Below are positions 36,622-46,298 of a stretch of 48,847 bases of DNA, in pieces; position 1 is the stretch's first letter, and each line of letters begins with the position of its first letter. Under the pieces are notes generated by a model. The model did not search any database. It saw only the letters and a list, made by a program, of their open reading frames with translations, and was not told the DNA's origin. A program made the translations under genes and the position numbers. Where the stretch lies: contig CAIOKO010000037.1 in the NCBI GenBank assembly GCA_903858935.1, positions 1 through 48,847 on the forward strand. Reading direction: 5' to 3'. The DNA comes from an uncultured Schlesneria sp. (lineage in GTDB: Bacteria > Planctomycetota > Planctomycetia > Planctomycetales > Planctomycetaceae).

Positions 36622-38406
36622 ATGAAGACAATCAAAGTGGCTTGCGGGATTATTCTGTGCTTTCTTTTCAGTGACCTGGATCGAGAAGGGAGATCTGAAG
36701 ACGGTCCAGTAATGCCTGGTCTGTTTGAAAACAGTTTCGACACCAGTAGCCCCGCAGTGGCTCCTCCGTGGTCGATGAGGCCCTGGATGTGGGAGGATGA
36801 TGTCAACACGTCGGAGGCGGTCTGGGACCTGGTTGATGGATGCCGCGATCATGATCTGCCACTGGGAGCAATTCTGATCGATAGCCCCTGGTCGACACGC
36901 TACAACAATTTCCGTTTTGACGAAAAGCGATATCCCGACCCTCGCAAGATGATCGATTCGTTGCACGCACGGGACGTCCGACTGGTTCTCTGGATGACCA
37001 ATTTCATCAATACCCCCGACAGTCTTGCCGACACACCAGGTGACGAGGAAGACTTGTATTCCGTCGGCAAATCCAAAGGCTATTTTGTAAACGACGGTGC
37101 GCCCATTCGCTGGTGGAAAGGGAACGGCGCAATGATCGACTACACGAATCCCGCCGCCGTGGCATGGTGGCACCGAATCATGGACCGGACACTGTCTCTG
37201 GGTGTCGACGGCTGGAAAATGGATGGTTCGGCGGAAATGTTTGTCCTCACCCCCCGCAAAACTAAACGAGGAACACTGACTCTTCGCGATTACATGGACC
37301 TCTACTATCGCGACACTCTGCACTACAGCCGTACATGCCAAAGCGACTTTGTCACGATGGTCCGATCGGTCGACATTGCCAACACCCACACCGACCAGGC
37401 ACACGCTCCGTTTGACGCCGCTCCACTCACCTGGGTTGGCGACCAGCGGCATTCGTGGAAGGATAAGGGACTGGACGAAGCGATCCGCAGTTACTTCCGG
37501 GCACTCGCACTCGATTATCCCTCGGTCAGCTCCGACAGTGGTGGATATCAGACAGCCTCCAAACCCCAGGTCGGAATGCCACGACTATTGTATCTGCGCT
37601 GGGCTCAATGGAACGCGATGACTCCATTGTTTCTGATCGGCGGGCACGACGAACACCGGCCATGGAAGTTCGACCCCGACTTCTTCCAAATCTTTCGGCA
37701 ATTCATGTGGCTGCATCAGGAACTGGTGCCGTTTTTCTATTCGCAACACGTTCAGGCGAGCCTGCGCGAAGGGAAGTTAATGCATCCAGGCCCCGGCAAG
37801 CACGAATACCTGCTCGGCGACTCCCTGCTTGTCGGCGTGATGTCCAACGAAGAACCTCGTCGCGAGATGGTTTTTCCGGACGGCGAATGGCTGAACTACT
37901 GGGACAATCGCGTGGCATATCACGGTGGCGAAACGGTTACAGTCGAAGTCCCCGAAAACCGCAGCCCGATTTTCGTGAGATTGGGTTCGGTCATTCCGCT
38001 GGACGTCGTCAACGACGCCGTCGGGCATGGCAGTCAGGCATCAAAAGGCTGGAGAACCCTCGACATTTATCCAGCAAAGCAGAACAGTTCTGCAGTCCTA
38101 TGGGATACGCAACAGTTTCCACCCAGCGCTTTCCGCGATCGAAGTTTTGTAAATGTGATTCCGCTGGAAGATGGAGTGGAAATACACTTAGAAGACAGTC
38201 CCGTGCGTGACACGATTTTCCGCGTCTGGCAACCGCGACCACCCAGCCAGGTTCGAGTTAATCAAACACCGTTAGAAAAGCATGAGTCGCTGGCAACCTG
38301 GGAGGCTTCTCAACAATCATGGTCATACGACGCCGCTGACCAGCGTCTCTGGATTCGAATTGCCAAGTCGCGTGATGTTCGGATTACGATCGACCACTCG
38401 AAGTAA
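36622..38406 (+). CDS. Glycoside hydrolase family 31, secreted
   Basis: 594 residues from the ATG that begins a signal peptide (MKTIKVACGIILCFLFSD); the frame is open further upstream but lacks signal or family features there. GH31 enzymes hydrolyse alpha-glucosides, alpha-xylosides or sulphoquinovosides with retention. The nucleophile motif WKMDG gives Asp201, and the acid/base loop SSDSGGYQ gives Asp305. TIM-barrel landmarks include LGAILIDSPWSTRYNNFRFD and the C-terminal LLVGVMSNEEPRREMVFPDGEW, typical of the domain after the barrel. The N-terminal beta domain seems shortened, since the barrel begins near residue 40. It converges on the SGNH hydrolase gene with a 4-base gap. Confidence 0.92.
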   Translation: MKTIKVACGIILCFLFSDLDREGRSEDGPVMPGLFENSFDTSSPAVAPPWSMRPWMWEDDVNTSEAVWDLVDGCRDHDLPLGAILIDSPWSTRYNNFRFDEKRYPDPRKMIDSLHARDVRLVLWMTNFINTPDSLADTPGDEEDLYSVGKSKGYFVNDGAPIRWWKGNGAMIDYTNPAAVAWWHRIMDRTLSLGVDGWKMDGSAEMFVLTPRKTKRGTLTLRDYMDLYYRDTLHYSRTCQSDFVTMVRSVDIANTHTDQAHAPFDAAPLTWVGDQRHSWKDKGLDEAIRSYFRALALDYPSVSSDSGGYQTASKPQVGMPRLLYLRWAQWNAMTPLFLIGGHDEHRPWKFDPDFFQIFRQFMWLHQELVPFFYSQHVQASLREGKLMHPGPGKHEYLLGDSLLVGVMSNEEPRREMVFPDGEWLNYWDNRVAYHGGETVTVEVPENRSPIFVRLGSVIPLDVVNDAVGHGSQASKGWRTLDIYPAKQNSSAVLWDTQQFPPSAFRDRSFVNVIPLEDGVEIHLEDSPVRDTIFRVWQPRPPSQVRVNQTPLEKHESLATWEASQQSWSYDAADQRLWIRIAKSRDVRITIDHSK

Positions 38407-38410
38407 TTCG

Positions 38411-39064
38411 TTAAGACGAGATCGTCTTCAGCACATTATAAACAGCTGTCGCAATGAGCTTGGCACCTTCCGTGTTCGGGTGCAAACTGTCTGCGAAGTG
38501 ATTGTCCTTCAACAATGAGCATACGTCTGCCAGAGGAATACCGCGTTCGGCGCAGAACGCTTTCAATCTTGGATTGTGATATTCTCGCTTGGCCCGAATT
38601 GTTTCCACCATGTGATCTGGAAACACCGACTCGTTGACGTGCGGTACATTGAACAGAATCGGCTGCATCCCTTGATCCAACACGGCCTGCACCATCTGGT
38701 CCAGGTTGTCGATGATTCCGCGACTTGCGGTTGCCGTGTCAGAGACGATCGCGAGATCGTTCGTTCCCATCCCCATCACGAAATAACGAGCATTGGGAAA
38801 TAATTTCAGATAATCCTGAACCTGCTTCGGCCCATTTTTACTGACTTCACCCGCGATTCCGCCGTTCGCAACTCGCAACCCAAGTGGCTCACAGAGTCTC
38901 TGCAACTCGTCCGGATAAGTGGGAAAGGGCCAGAAATGATGTGGCCTATTGTTATTCCAACCCGTCAGGCTGTCTCCAGCACAGACGATCGACACCTGAT
39001 GTCGGCCATACTCGAATCCGATCGAACCTTGATCGACGGTATAAATGATCGAGGGGGGCGCCAT
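38411..39064 (-). CDS. SGNH/GDSL-family hydrolase
   Basis: 217 residues from an internal ATG with CGAGG upstream; a longer form of 236 residues starts at 39121 but lacks a ribosome binding site. Esterase/acyl hydrolase fold. Block I CAGDSLTG (Ser32), block II NGGIAGEVS, block III GTNDL (Asn), and block V DSLHPN (Asp and His) give a complete catalytic set. No signal peptide, so probably cytoplasmic. Substrates in the family include acetylated sugars and lipids; being next to GH31 hints at carbohydrate deacetylation, but the link is weak. Confidence 0.88.
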   Translation of the reverse strand: MAPPSIIYTVDQGSIGFEYGRHQVSIVCAGDSLTGWNNNRPHHFWPFPTYPDELQRLCEPLGLRVANGGIAGEVSKNGPKQVQDYLKLFPNARYFVMGMGTNDLAIVSDTATASRGIIDNLDQMVQAVLDQGMQPILFNVPHVNESVFPDHMVETIRAKREYHNPRLKAFCAERGIPLADVCSLLKDNHFADSLHPNTEGAKLIATAVYNVLKTISS

Positions 39065-39188
39065 CAGAAAAACCTCGTTGAAAATGGACTCGAACAAATG
39101 ATGTTTCCGATAATGTGGCAAATCTGGAAGCCGAAGACTATCGTCCCCACCAGGATTCGATGAACGTACTTGATTACGAAAGACATGG

Positions 39189-40439
39189 ATGAAGTCCTCG
39201 ACAAAGTTCCCCGTCGATTGGTGTCGCGCTCAGTTCCCCGCACTCAAACGCGTTGTGGCCGGTCAGCCGGTTGCGTTTTTTGATGGTCCAGGCGGAAGTC
39301 AGGTTCCACAGCGAGTGATTGACGCGGTCGGACATTACCTTGCACACACCAACGCCAATCGGGGTGGACAATATGCCACTGCTCGTGAAAGCGATGCTTT
39401 ACTGGAATCGGCTCACGCGACGATGGCTGAATTCCTGGGGACACCAAACCCCGAATCGATTGTCTTCGGTGCGAACATGACCACGCTGACGTTTGCACTC
39501 AGTCGAGCGATCAGCAAGTCCTGGAAGCCGGGAGACGAAATCATCGTCACGCGACTGGATCATGACGGGAATGTCACTCCCTGGGTCCTGGCCGCAAGAG
39601 ACGCCGGGGCAACCGTCCACTACGTCGATTTCCACAAATCGGACTGCACTCTTGATTTGCAAGATTTTTCATCAAAGCTATCTCCACGAACTCGATTCGT
39701 CGCGATTGGATGTGCGTCAAATATTGTAGGTACGGTGAATCCAGTCGGTGAAATGTGCAGACAGGCCCACGCGGTCGGAGCGCAGGTCTTTCTCGACGCT
39801 GTTCATTATGCACCTCATTCGCTTCCCGATGTGACCGGATGGGATTGTGATTTTCTGGCGTGTTCGGCTTACAAGTTCTTTGGTCCGCATATTGGAGTTC
39901 TTTGGGGGCGACCCGCATTGTTGAAATCGCTGACACCCTACAAACTGCGGCCTGTGACCGAGTCATTACCAGGTCGCTGGATGACGGGGACCCAGAACTT
40001 CGAAGGGATTGCCGGAGCGAAAGCGGCTGTCGATTATCTCGACGATTTGGGTCGGCAAATCGGTCCTGCTACGGCATCGTTTCGTGATTCTTTGCGTACA
40101 GCCTTTTCTGCAATTGGAGACTATGAACGACACCTGGTTTCGGCGCTGCTGACAGGATTGGAGGCCATTCCTCAGATCAAGATCCTTGGCTTGAGGGATC
40201 GCAACCGCTTGAACGAGCGAACTCCAACAGTCAGCTTTACCCATGAAAGGCTGACTGCGATCGAGATTGCTGATCGACTGGGACAATTGGGTTTGTTCGT
40301 GGGACACGGCAATTTTTACGCGTTGCAAGTGACTGAGGCATTTGGACTAGAACCACAAGGCGTCGTTCGCGTCGGGCTAATGCACTATAACACGCACTCG
40401 GAAGTCGACCGAATTCTGGTGGCACTGAGATCATATTAA
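39189..40439 (+). CDS. Class V aminotransferase, cysteine desulphurase-like
   Basis: 416 residues. PLP-dependent enzyme of fold type I. PLP lysine Lys229 lies in CSAYKFFGPH; the substrate/cofactor regions include RGGQYATARESD, TRLDHDGNVTPW and FLDAVHYAPH (Asp binds the pyridine nitrogen). The closest group appears to be the 'cysteine desulphurase-like, SufS subfamily' proteins. The catalytic Cys loop seen in true SufS/NifS is not evident near the C-terminus, so a selenocysteine-lyase or desulphurase role is unproven. No isc/suf genes lie nearby. Confidence 0.88.
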   Translation: MKSSTKFPVDWCRAQFPALKRVVAGQPVAFFDGPGGSQVPQRVIDAVGHYLAHTNANRGGQYATARESDALLESAHATMAEFLGTPNPESIVFGANMTTLTFALSRAISKSWKPGDEIIVTRLDHDGNVTPWVLAARDAGATVHYVDFHKSDCTLDLQDFSSKLSPRTRFVAIGCASNIVGTVNPVGEMCRQAHAVGAQVFLDAVHYAPHSLPDVTGWDCDFLACSAYKFFGPHIGVLWGRPALLKSLTPYKLRPVTESLPGRWMTGTQNFEGIAGAKAAVDYLDDLGRQIGPATASFRDSLRTAFSAIGDYERHLVSALLTGLEAIPQIKILGLRDRNRLNERTPTVSFTHERLTAIEIADRLGQLGLFVGHGNFYALQVTEAFGLEPQGVVRVGLMHYNTHSEVDRILVALRSY

Positions 40440-40525
40440 CGTAGTTTTCATCATCTTGGGTGACGACTGATGGCAACGGATGCTACCATCCAGGGGGATG
40501 TCTCTTTTACTCACGGAATCGAATC

Positions 40526-41839
40526 ATGCTTCGCATTTGCCTGTGTCTGACAATGCTTGGTACCACTCTTGGTACCACCGTCGTTCATGCCGATGATTGG
40601 CCTCAATGGATGGGGCTGAAACGAGATAATGTATGGCGCGAGACGGGAGTCGTTGATACGCTTCCGAAAGACCCGAAAATCGTCTGGCGAGCTCCTGTCG
40701 CTGGTGGGTACTCGGGTCCAGCGGTTGCCGCCGGCAAAGTTTATGTCACTGATTATGAGACGAAGGACGAAGTGAAGGTCGGGAACTTCGAACGTAAAGC
40801 CTCGACGGGAACCGAGCGAGTTCTGTGTCTTGACGAAAAAACCGGTAAAGAGATCTGGTCCGTCCCACGTCCCGAAACCTACACAATTTCGTACCCGGCT
40901 GGTCCTCGAAGTACGCCAATCGTTGATCACGGCAAAGTCTATGCTCAACTGGCTGAAGGACAACTTTACTGCCTCGACGCGAACTCGGGCAAAAAAGTCT
41001 GGGAAAAGAATCTGAAGGAGGTTTACAAAACGAAGGCGGCTCTCTGGGGTTACAGCAGCCAACCGCTGATCGACGGAAACAAGCTGATCGTCATTGCGGG
41101 TGGAGATGGCTCACATTGCGTCGCATTGAATAAAGAAAATGGCGATGAGATCTGGCGAACCGGAACGGCGACAGAGCAGGGTTATTCTCCGCCACTGATT
41201 ATTCAGCAGGCAGGTGTGCGACAACTGGTGCTGTGCAGCCCGGATGCCATCTATGCGGTTGATCCGGAAACCGGCAAACAGTACTGGTCCGTGGATTACA
41301 AAGCGGACAATGGTTCGATCATCATGACGCCGATTCACTTGGGAAACTATCTGTTTGTCGGCGGCTATAACAATAAGAACATCATGATTGAACTTGCATC
41401 GGATAAGCCGGCAGCAAAGACGCTCTGGCGCGATCAGGCCAAGAAAGGAATTTCGTCGATCAATGTCCAGCCGTTCCTGATGGATGGTAAAGTCTACGGA
41501 TATGATCAGGGGGGTGAACTGCGGTGCATCGATATCCCCAGCGGAGAAATCGTGTGGTCAACTCCAAAACCGCTCAGCGAACGAAAGATCAACAGCGGCA
41601 CGGTATTTCTGACTCGTTCGGGATCAACTGACAAGTTCTGGATGTTCGCCCAAACCGGTGATTTGATCATCGGCCAGTTGACACCAAAGGGCTTTACCGA
41701 ACTGTCTCGAGCCCACGTCATCGACCCAACGAATAACGCATTCGGCGTCGACGTGGTCTGGTGTGCTCCGGCATTTGCCAACAAGCGAATGTACGTTCGC
41801 AACGATAAAGAACTGATCTGCGTCGATCTTGCCAAATAG
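40526..41839 (+). CDS. Secreted PQQ-type beta-propeller protein
   Basis: 437 residues from the ATG opening the signal peptide (MLRICLCLTMLGTTLGTT, cleavage near VHAD). The first mature sequence DDWPQWMGLKRDNVWRETG is the hallmark opening of planctomycete PQQ-like propellers (usually WPQWRGPxRDG). Blades recur with GKVYVTDYETK, YCLDANSGKKVWEK, VALNKENGDEIWR and YAVDPETGKQYWS. These are blade motifs of the quinoprotein alcohol dehydrogenase-like superfamily. No PQQ-binding or catalytic calcium residues are evident, so it is probably a binding or scaffolding propeller. A strong hairpin follows the stop. Confidence 0.88.
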   Translation: MLRICLCLTMLGTTLGTTVVHADDWPQWMGLKRDNVWRETGVVDTLPKDPKIVWRAPVAGGYSGPAVAAGKVYVTDYETKDEVKVGNFERKASTGTERVLCLDEKTGKEIWSVPRPETYTISYPAGPRSTPIVDHGKVYAQLAEGQLYCLDANSGKKVWEKNLKEVYKTKAALWGYSSQPLIDGNKLIVIAGGDGSHCVALNKENGDEIWRTGTATEQGYSPPLIIQQAGVRQLVLCSPDAIYAVDPETGKQYWSVDYKADNGSIIMTPIHLGNYLFVGGYNNKNIMIELASDKPAAKTLWRDQAKKGISSINVQPFLMDGKVYGYDQGGELRCIDIPSGEIVWSTPKPLSERKINSGTVFLTRSGSTDKFWMFAQTGDLIIGQLTPKGFTELSRAHVIDPTNNAFGVDVVWCAPAFANKRMYVRNDKELICVDLAK

Positions 41840-41878
41840 CGCACGGATCAGGATTTCGATTGATTGCTGCCCACGCTT

Positions 41879-41927
41879 GACGCAAGTCCCTACAATCTAA
41901 TGATTGTGAGGATTTGCGTCTCGATTT
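41879..41927 (+). terminator. Strong hairpin between the propeller gene and ribBA
   Basis: Arms 41879-41897 and 41902-41920 (19 bases each: 16 Watson-Crick, two G-U, one mismatch) around a 4-base loop, followed by TCGATTTTT. It fits a rho-independent terminator for the propeller gene 39 bases after its stop. It lies only 17 bases ahead of the ribBA ATG, so it must also affect ribBA translation or its promoter. An 18-base part of the right arm recurs with one mismatch at 44094-44111. Confidence 0.7.
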
Positions 41928-41937
41928 TTAACGACGA

Positions 41938-43197
41938 ATGTCAAAAATGATTGTACCCCCGACGACTTCCGACCCTCTGTCGACAATGGATGAAGCTCTG
42001 GATGCCTTAAAGGCAGGGCGAATGGTGATTGTCATTGATGCAAAAGAGCGTGAAAACGAAGGAGACTTCGTTTGCGCTGCAGAGTCAGTGACACCAGAAA
42101 TGATCAGTTTCATGCTGAGATACGGTGCCGGGGTATTGTGTGTCCCGTTATTGCAGGAAGCGGCGGATCGACTTGGGTTGACGCCGATCGTCGATAGTCA
42201 ACGGAACACCGCACCGAACCAGACTTTGTTCATGACACCGGTTGATCATCGCGATGCCGGAAGCGGCGTCAGCGCGGATAATCGGGCGAAAACGATCCTT
42301 GCCATGAGCGATCCGACGAGCAAGGCTTCCGACTTCGTCAGACCAGGACACATCAATCCGTTGCTTGCGAAGGACGGGGGAGTACTGCGACGAACTGGTC
42401 ACACCGAAGCAACGATCGACCTGCTGCGACTTGCCGGCATGAAACCGGTAGGGGTCCTGATTGAAATTCTCAGCGAGCAGGGCGGGGGGATGGCTGAGCT
42501 TGACGAACTTCGTGCCCTGGCCCAGAAGTACAAGATTCCCCTGATCTCGATCGATCAAATCATTCGTTATCGCCGGCGACGAGAACAGCTGGTCACGCGG
42601 GAAGTCGAGACCCCGTTTGAAACCCGTGACTATGGGAAATTCAAAGTCATCGCCTACAGCGTCCAATACGAAGATCAGCAACCGCTGGCGATTGTCTGGG
42701 GCGATCTCAGTTCGGTGGCGGCGCCTTTAGTACGGGTCCACTCTTCTTGTTTCACGGGTGACGTACTCGATTCGCTGCGCTGCGACTGTGGCGATCAACT
42801 GCACATGGCCATGCGGATGATCAACGAAGAAGGGACGGGTGCCGTGATCTATCTCCCTCAGGAAGGACGAGGAATCGGACTGCTGGCAAAACTCAAGGCG
42901 TATCAGTTGCAGGACCAGGGTTACGACACCGTCGAAGCGAATCACAAACTGGGCTTCAAAGCAGACTCGCGTGATTACGGCGTCGGCCTTCAAATCCTGA
43001 AGGACCTGGGACTGTCGTCGGTCAGGCTGCTGACTAACAACCCGCAGAAGATCAACGCATTTCCCGGCTTCGATCTGCACGTTGTGGAGCAGATTCCCAT
43101 CATCGCGCCACCCGAAAAGCAACGAGAATTCTATCTCGCGACCAAACGAGATAAGCTTGGTCACACGTTTCCTGGTGGTACAACTTCAGCAGAATAG
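41938..43197 (+). CDS. ribBA: Bifunctional DHBP synthase / GTP cyclohydrolase II
   Basis: 419 residues. Supplies both precursors of riboflavin: 3,4-dihydroxy-2-butanone 4-phosphate from ribulose 5-phosphate (N-terminal half), and 2,5-diamino-6-ribosylamino-pyrimidinone phosphate from GTP (C-terminal half). The RibB half shows [12 protein letters not shown] and [11 protein letters not shown]. The RibA half has the zinc site [14 protein letters not shown] (Cys271, Cys282, Cys284), and [14 protein letters not shown] with the catalytic region. Both halves look intact. No other rib genes and no room for an FMN riboswitch (98 bases upstream, mostly the terminator hairpin). The ribosome binding site is weak. 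Confidence 0.97.
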   Translation: MSKMIVPPTTSDPLSTMDEALDALKAGRMVIVIDAKERENEGDFVCAAESVTPEMISFMLRYGAGVLCVPLLQEAADRLGLTPIVDSQRNTAPNQTLFMTPVDHRDAGSGVSADNRAKTILAMSDPTSKASDFVRPGHINPLLAKDGGVLRRTGHTEATIDLLRLAGMKPVGVLIEILSEQGGGMAELDELRALAQKYKIPLISIDQIIRYRRRREQLVTREVETPFETRDYGKFKVIAYSVQYEDQQPLAIVWGDLSSVAAPLVRVHSSCFTGDVLDSLRCDCGDQLHMAMRMINEEGTGAVIYLPQEGRGIGLLAKLKAYQLQDQGYDTVEANHKLGFKADSRDYGVGLQILKDLGLSSVRLLTNNPQKINAFPGFDLHVVEQIPIIAPPEKQREFYLATKRDKLGHTFPGGTTSAE

Positions 43198-43329
43198 TCC
43201 TGAGGTTAGTGATCCAACTTGCAAGAAAAACGTGCTTTACTTGGCCGGCAATGATCGTTCTTTAACCTTCGATGTCCGCACAACACGAGCGTTTCATCAA
43301 GGGGCAATCTCGTTCGTGCTGGTATGGAT

Positions 43330-44073
43330 TTAATCGTTTCGTCGTGCGGACCACGATTCACAATCGTAACGAACATTGATCTGGTCGATCGAATGTTGTT
43401 CGAGGTATTCCGAGAGGTCTTGAAAAAAAGCCGCAAACCGAATCGGGCCTGCGATCGTATTCAGTCGGTTGTGGCTTTTCCAAAGCTGTAGAAACCGTTC
43501 GCGAGACAGGGGAATTGTGTGACTGATGGTTCGCTGAATCACAAAAGTAAAGTCGCCGGTTGATTCCAAAATCTCTTTCCAGGGACGATTGCGATACGCT
43601 TCATCAAATTCTGGAACATGTCGCCTGATCGCCGCATCAGTCCAGATCACGGTGCTATCTGCGGGCTTGGCTCGATTGTTCCACGAGACCGTGAATAGGC
43701 AGCCAGGCTGCAAGACTCGACGAATTTCCGGCAGAGCTCGCACGGGATCTGCCCAATGAAACGCCTGGGCCGCAATCGCCCACCGCTGAGAAGCGGTCGC
43801 CAATAAGCTTTGTTCGAACGTGCCGGCCAACCAGTGGGCCTCAGATACTTCTGCCCGCGACCGCATTGATTCATTCGGTTCAATCGCCGAAACAACAAAC
43901 TCGCGTTCGATCAGCATGCCAGTCATGATACCAGTTCCGGCACCGAAATCAGCGACAGGATCGCCGGGTCTCAGTCGGCCGTCAGCGATCAATAGATCGA
44001 GCAGTTCTGCGGGATACGCGGGACGAGATCGCTGATAGGCATCGGCTTGATGTGTGAAGTCTCCCAGAGCCAT
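43330..44073 (-). CDS. Class I SAM-dependent methyltransferase
   Basis: 247 residues from an ATG with GGAGCG five bases upstream; longer frames start at 44118. Motif I is VADFGAGTGIMTGML, followed by the acidic end of beta 2 (SAIEPNESM) and the ALPEIRRVLQPGCLF motif III region. The N-terminal FTHQADAYQRSRPAYPAELLD is characteristic of small-molecule methyltransferases of the UbiE/Tam-like type 11 group. Substrate unknown. It is convergent with ribBA and divergent from the HEAT-repeat gene. Confidence 0.9.
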   Translation of the reverse strand: MALGDFTHQADAYQRSRPAYPAELLDLLIADGRLRPGDPVADFGAGTGIMTGMLIEREFVVSAIEPNESMRSRAEVSEAHWLAGTFEQSLLATASQRWAIAAQAFHWADPVRALPEIRRVLQPGCLFTVSWNNRAKPADSTVIWTDAAIRRHVPEFDEAYRNRPWKEILESTGDFTFVIQRTISHTIPLSRERFLQLWKSHNRLNTIAGPIRFAAFFQDLSEYLEQHSIDQINVRYDCESWSARRND

Positions 44074-44093
44074 TGTTCGCTCCATTGATAATT

Positions 44094-44111
44094 TTGTGAG
44101 GACTTGCGTCT
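44094..44111. repeat. Copy of the ribBA-upstream hairpin arm
   Basis: TTGTGAGGACTTGCGTCT matches 41904-41921 at 17 of 18 positions. It lies 20 bases upstream of the methyltransferase start on that gene's promoter side. It may be a shared protein site or the remnant of a dispersed palindrome. Confidence 0.4.
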
Positions 44112-44300
44112 GTTGCAATCGACTTCAAATCTTATCCAGATTGTTTTCGGCAGTTGAATGAACCCAACAGAAATTACTCGACGCTATTACCGCCGAGGTG
44201 TATCCTGCTTCAATGATCCCAGTCTCATTTGTGTTCTCTGACGGTTTGCAAAAGGGCGTTCCACGTCTCAAACGCCTCTACAAACTGAAAGGCAAGCGTC

Positions 44301-46298
44301 ATGAATACGGTTTTTGACGTCAGCAGGACTTCAAGCGTTCGCATCGCTACCAAATCGATTCTGCCGCTGGTTACCGCATCGTCAGCGGACTGTTCCAGAC
44401 AAATCCTATTTCAGGTTCAACGACTGCCTTTGATTCTATTTCTCGCGATCTGGCAATCAGGAAGCGTCTCAATCGTCACCGGCCAGGAATTCTTCCGTAG
44501 TTCGTTGCCTGTTTCGAATATCGCGTTCATTGCGATAAATGACGTTGAAAACGGCAAAACCAGCGACGGTGAAACAGAGAAAGTTGCGGACAAGCGAACG
44601 GACGATGAAAAAAAGATTCCGGTTAATTTAGACGATCAAGCGATCAATGTTGCTAACGACAGAGTTCGTGTGGCACTGCAAGATATGACCGAAGTGTCAT
44701 TCGAAGATGTCCCTCTTCGCGATTGCCTGGAATACCTGAGTGATCTTCACCGAATTCAGATTGAGCTGGATCCCGTCGCGGCTGAGAAACTCGGAGACGT
44801 CGATTCCCTATCGGTCTCCCTCACCGCGTATGCCATGAGTCTTGCTGACGGGTTGATGATCATGCTTTCGCCGCTTGGTCTCAGCTATCTGGCTGACGAA
44901 GGTAAAATGATCATCACGACGCGTGATGAAGTTCGCCGCCGTGGAGCCGTTGTCCCGATGGAATTCAGCGAAGTTCTCTCGAAGCTTTCCAAATATCCAT
45001 CGGTTCCCTGGGATTCCGTACTGCGAGGTCAGGAGAAGGATCCACTCGCTCGCATGATTGCGGAGATCACTCTCGCGCTGGATGACACTGACGACGTCAC
45101 CCGGCTGTACGCTGCCAGAGCACTGCACCGATTAGCGCGATCGACGAGATTTGTTAAGACCTCCGTCCCCAAGTTAAAAACGCTGACGACTTCGAACAAT
45201 CCACAACTTCGCAAAGCCGCTTATTTCGCTTTGGCGGCAATTGGGCATTCAGATTTCCCCACGCTTCCTTATTTGATAGAGGCCTGGCCGAAGGATGAAG
45301 TTGTTCGTGCGGACTGGTTCTTATTGATTCGAGAATACGACGAACAAGTCTATCAGGAATTGGAAAAGCTTTACCCAAACTCCGAGGCAACGTTTCGTCG
45401 AGCAATCATCCAGAGCATACGATATCGCGAGATCAGCGCCGAGAAGCTGTTACTATCAGGTTTGGCGGACGATGACGAAATTGCACGTCGTTCCGCCCTC
45501 ATTTCAGTGCGAGATTTGTTCCTGTCTTCAGGAGTCCTCTCCGACGACTTGATCGCATCGTTACAACGGATTCGGACTGGGCCGAATCCCCAAGAGCGGT
45601 TGGATGTTGCGATGTTGTTTCTCTGGATCGACGACAAAACAGATGACTCGCTCGATTTTGTCATGTTATCGATCGCTAACGGTCGTCCGGATGAGCGAAC
45701 CCAAACCCTTGCTCGCCTGGGAGCATCGATCCCCGTTCGAAGTAATCCTCATCGATTACAGCGACTTGGATCTCGAATTATTCTGCGATTGAACACTCAG
45801 GTTGATTCGGGAAACGAAGAAATGCGACTGGCGGCATTGATGGCTCTTGCTGGACTGCAATTGCATGGGCCATACGAAATCTTCGAGTATACGTGGGGAC
45901 CGATTCACGAGGGACTTCAGACCCGTTTGAGCATCAACAACCAACGTCCGAAGTTCGGCGAATCGCTTCAGCTAGAAATTGAAATCCAAAACGAAGGAAA
46001 CGTTGACCTGGCACTGGAAGGTTGGACGAACCCGTTGATCGGTACCCTCAGAATCGTTGATCCGAATTTAAAAGAATCCCCTGAGATCGAAGTCACCCTT
46101 TCTAGCGACGCACTACCAGGAAAAACTATTCCGAAACGACTTGAGCGGAGTTTCAAGTTGGATTTCGAGACGACGATCGACCCTAAGTATTTCTCTTCAG
46201 CGACTACCGGCCCGTTTCTGCTTCAGATTCGGGGAGCGAACTTTCCCGCCTCAAACGTGTTGACCGTCAAGTTCGCTGAAGTACAAAATAATAATTAG
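44301..46298 (+). CDS. HEAT-repeat protein with secretin-like N-terminal domain
   Basis: 665 residues. A hydrophobic stretch at about 45-62 suggests a long signal/anchor. Residues 110-215 contain [21 protein letters not shown] followed by [29 protein letters not shown]. This is the pattern of the short STN/secretin-like domain common in planctomycete proteins. From about 250 to 500 there are HEAT-like helical pairs ([47 protein letters not shown]). The last 130 residues look like an Ig-type beta domain ([20 protein letters not shown]). Probably an extracytoplasmic scaffold. AAGG precedes the ATG. Its stop overlaps the stop of the aldolase gene on the other strand. Confidence 0.8.
   Translation: MNTVFDVSRTSSVRIATKSILPLVTASSADCSRQILFQVQRLPLILFLAIWQSGSVSIVTGQEFFRSSLPVSNIAFIAINDVENGKTSDGETEKVADKRTDDEKKIPVNLDDQAINVANDRVRVALQDMTEVSFEDVPLRDCLEYLSDLHRIQIELDPVAAEKLGDVDSLSVSLTAYAMSLADGLMIMLSPLGLSYLADEGKMIITTRDEVRRRGAVVPMEFSEVLSKLSKYPSVPWDSVLRGQEKDPLARMIAEITLALDDTDDVTRLYAARALHRLARSTRFVKTSVPKLKTLTTSNNPQLRKAAYFALAAIGHSDFPTLPYLIEAWPKDEVVRADWFLLIREYDEQVYQELEKLYPNSEATFRRAIIQSIRYREISAEKLLLSGLADDDEIARRSALISVRDLFLSSGVLSDDLIASLQRIRTGPNPQERLDVAMLFLWIDDKTDDSLDFVMLSIANGRPDERTQTLARLGASIPVRSNPHRLQRLGSRIILRLNTQVDSGNEEMRLAALMALAGLQLHGPYEIFEYTWGPIHEGLQTRLSINNQRPKFGESLQLEIEIQNEGNVDLALEGWTNPLIGTLRIVDPNLKESPEIEVTLSSDALPGKTIPKRLERSFKLDFETTIDPKYFSSATTGPFLLQIRGANFPASNVLTVKFAEVQNNN

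Noticed and set aside
41840-41937. FMN riboswitch upstream of ribBA
   Set aside because: The spacer is only 98 bases and is mostly occupied by one hairpin; none of the conserved FMN aptamer junction sequence was seen.
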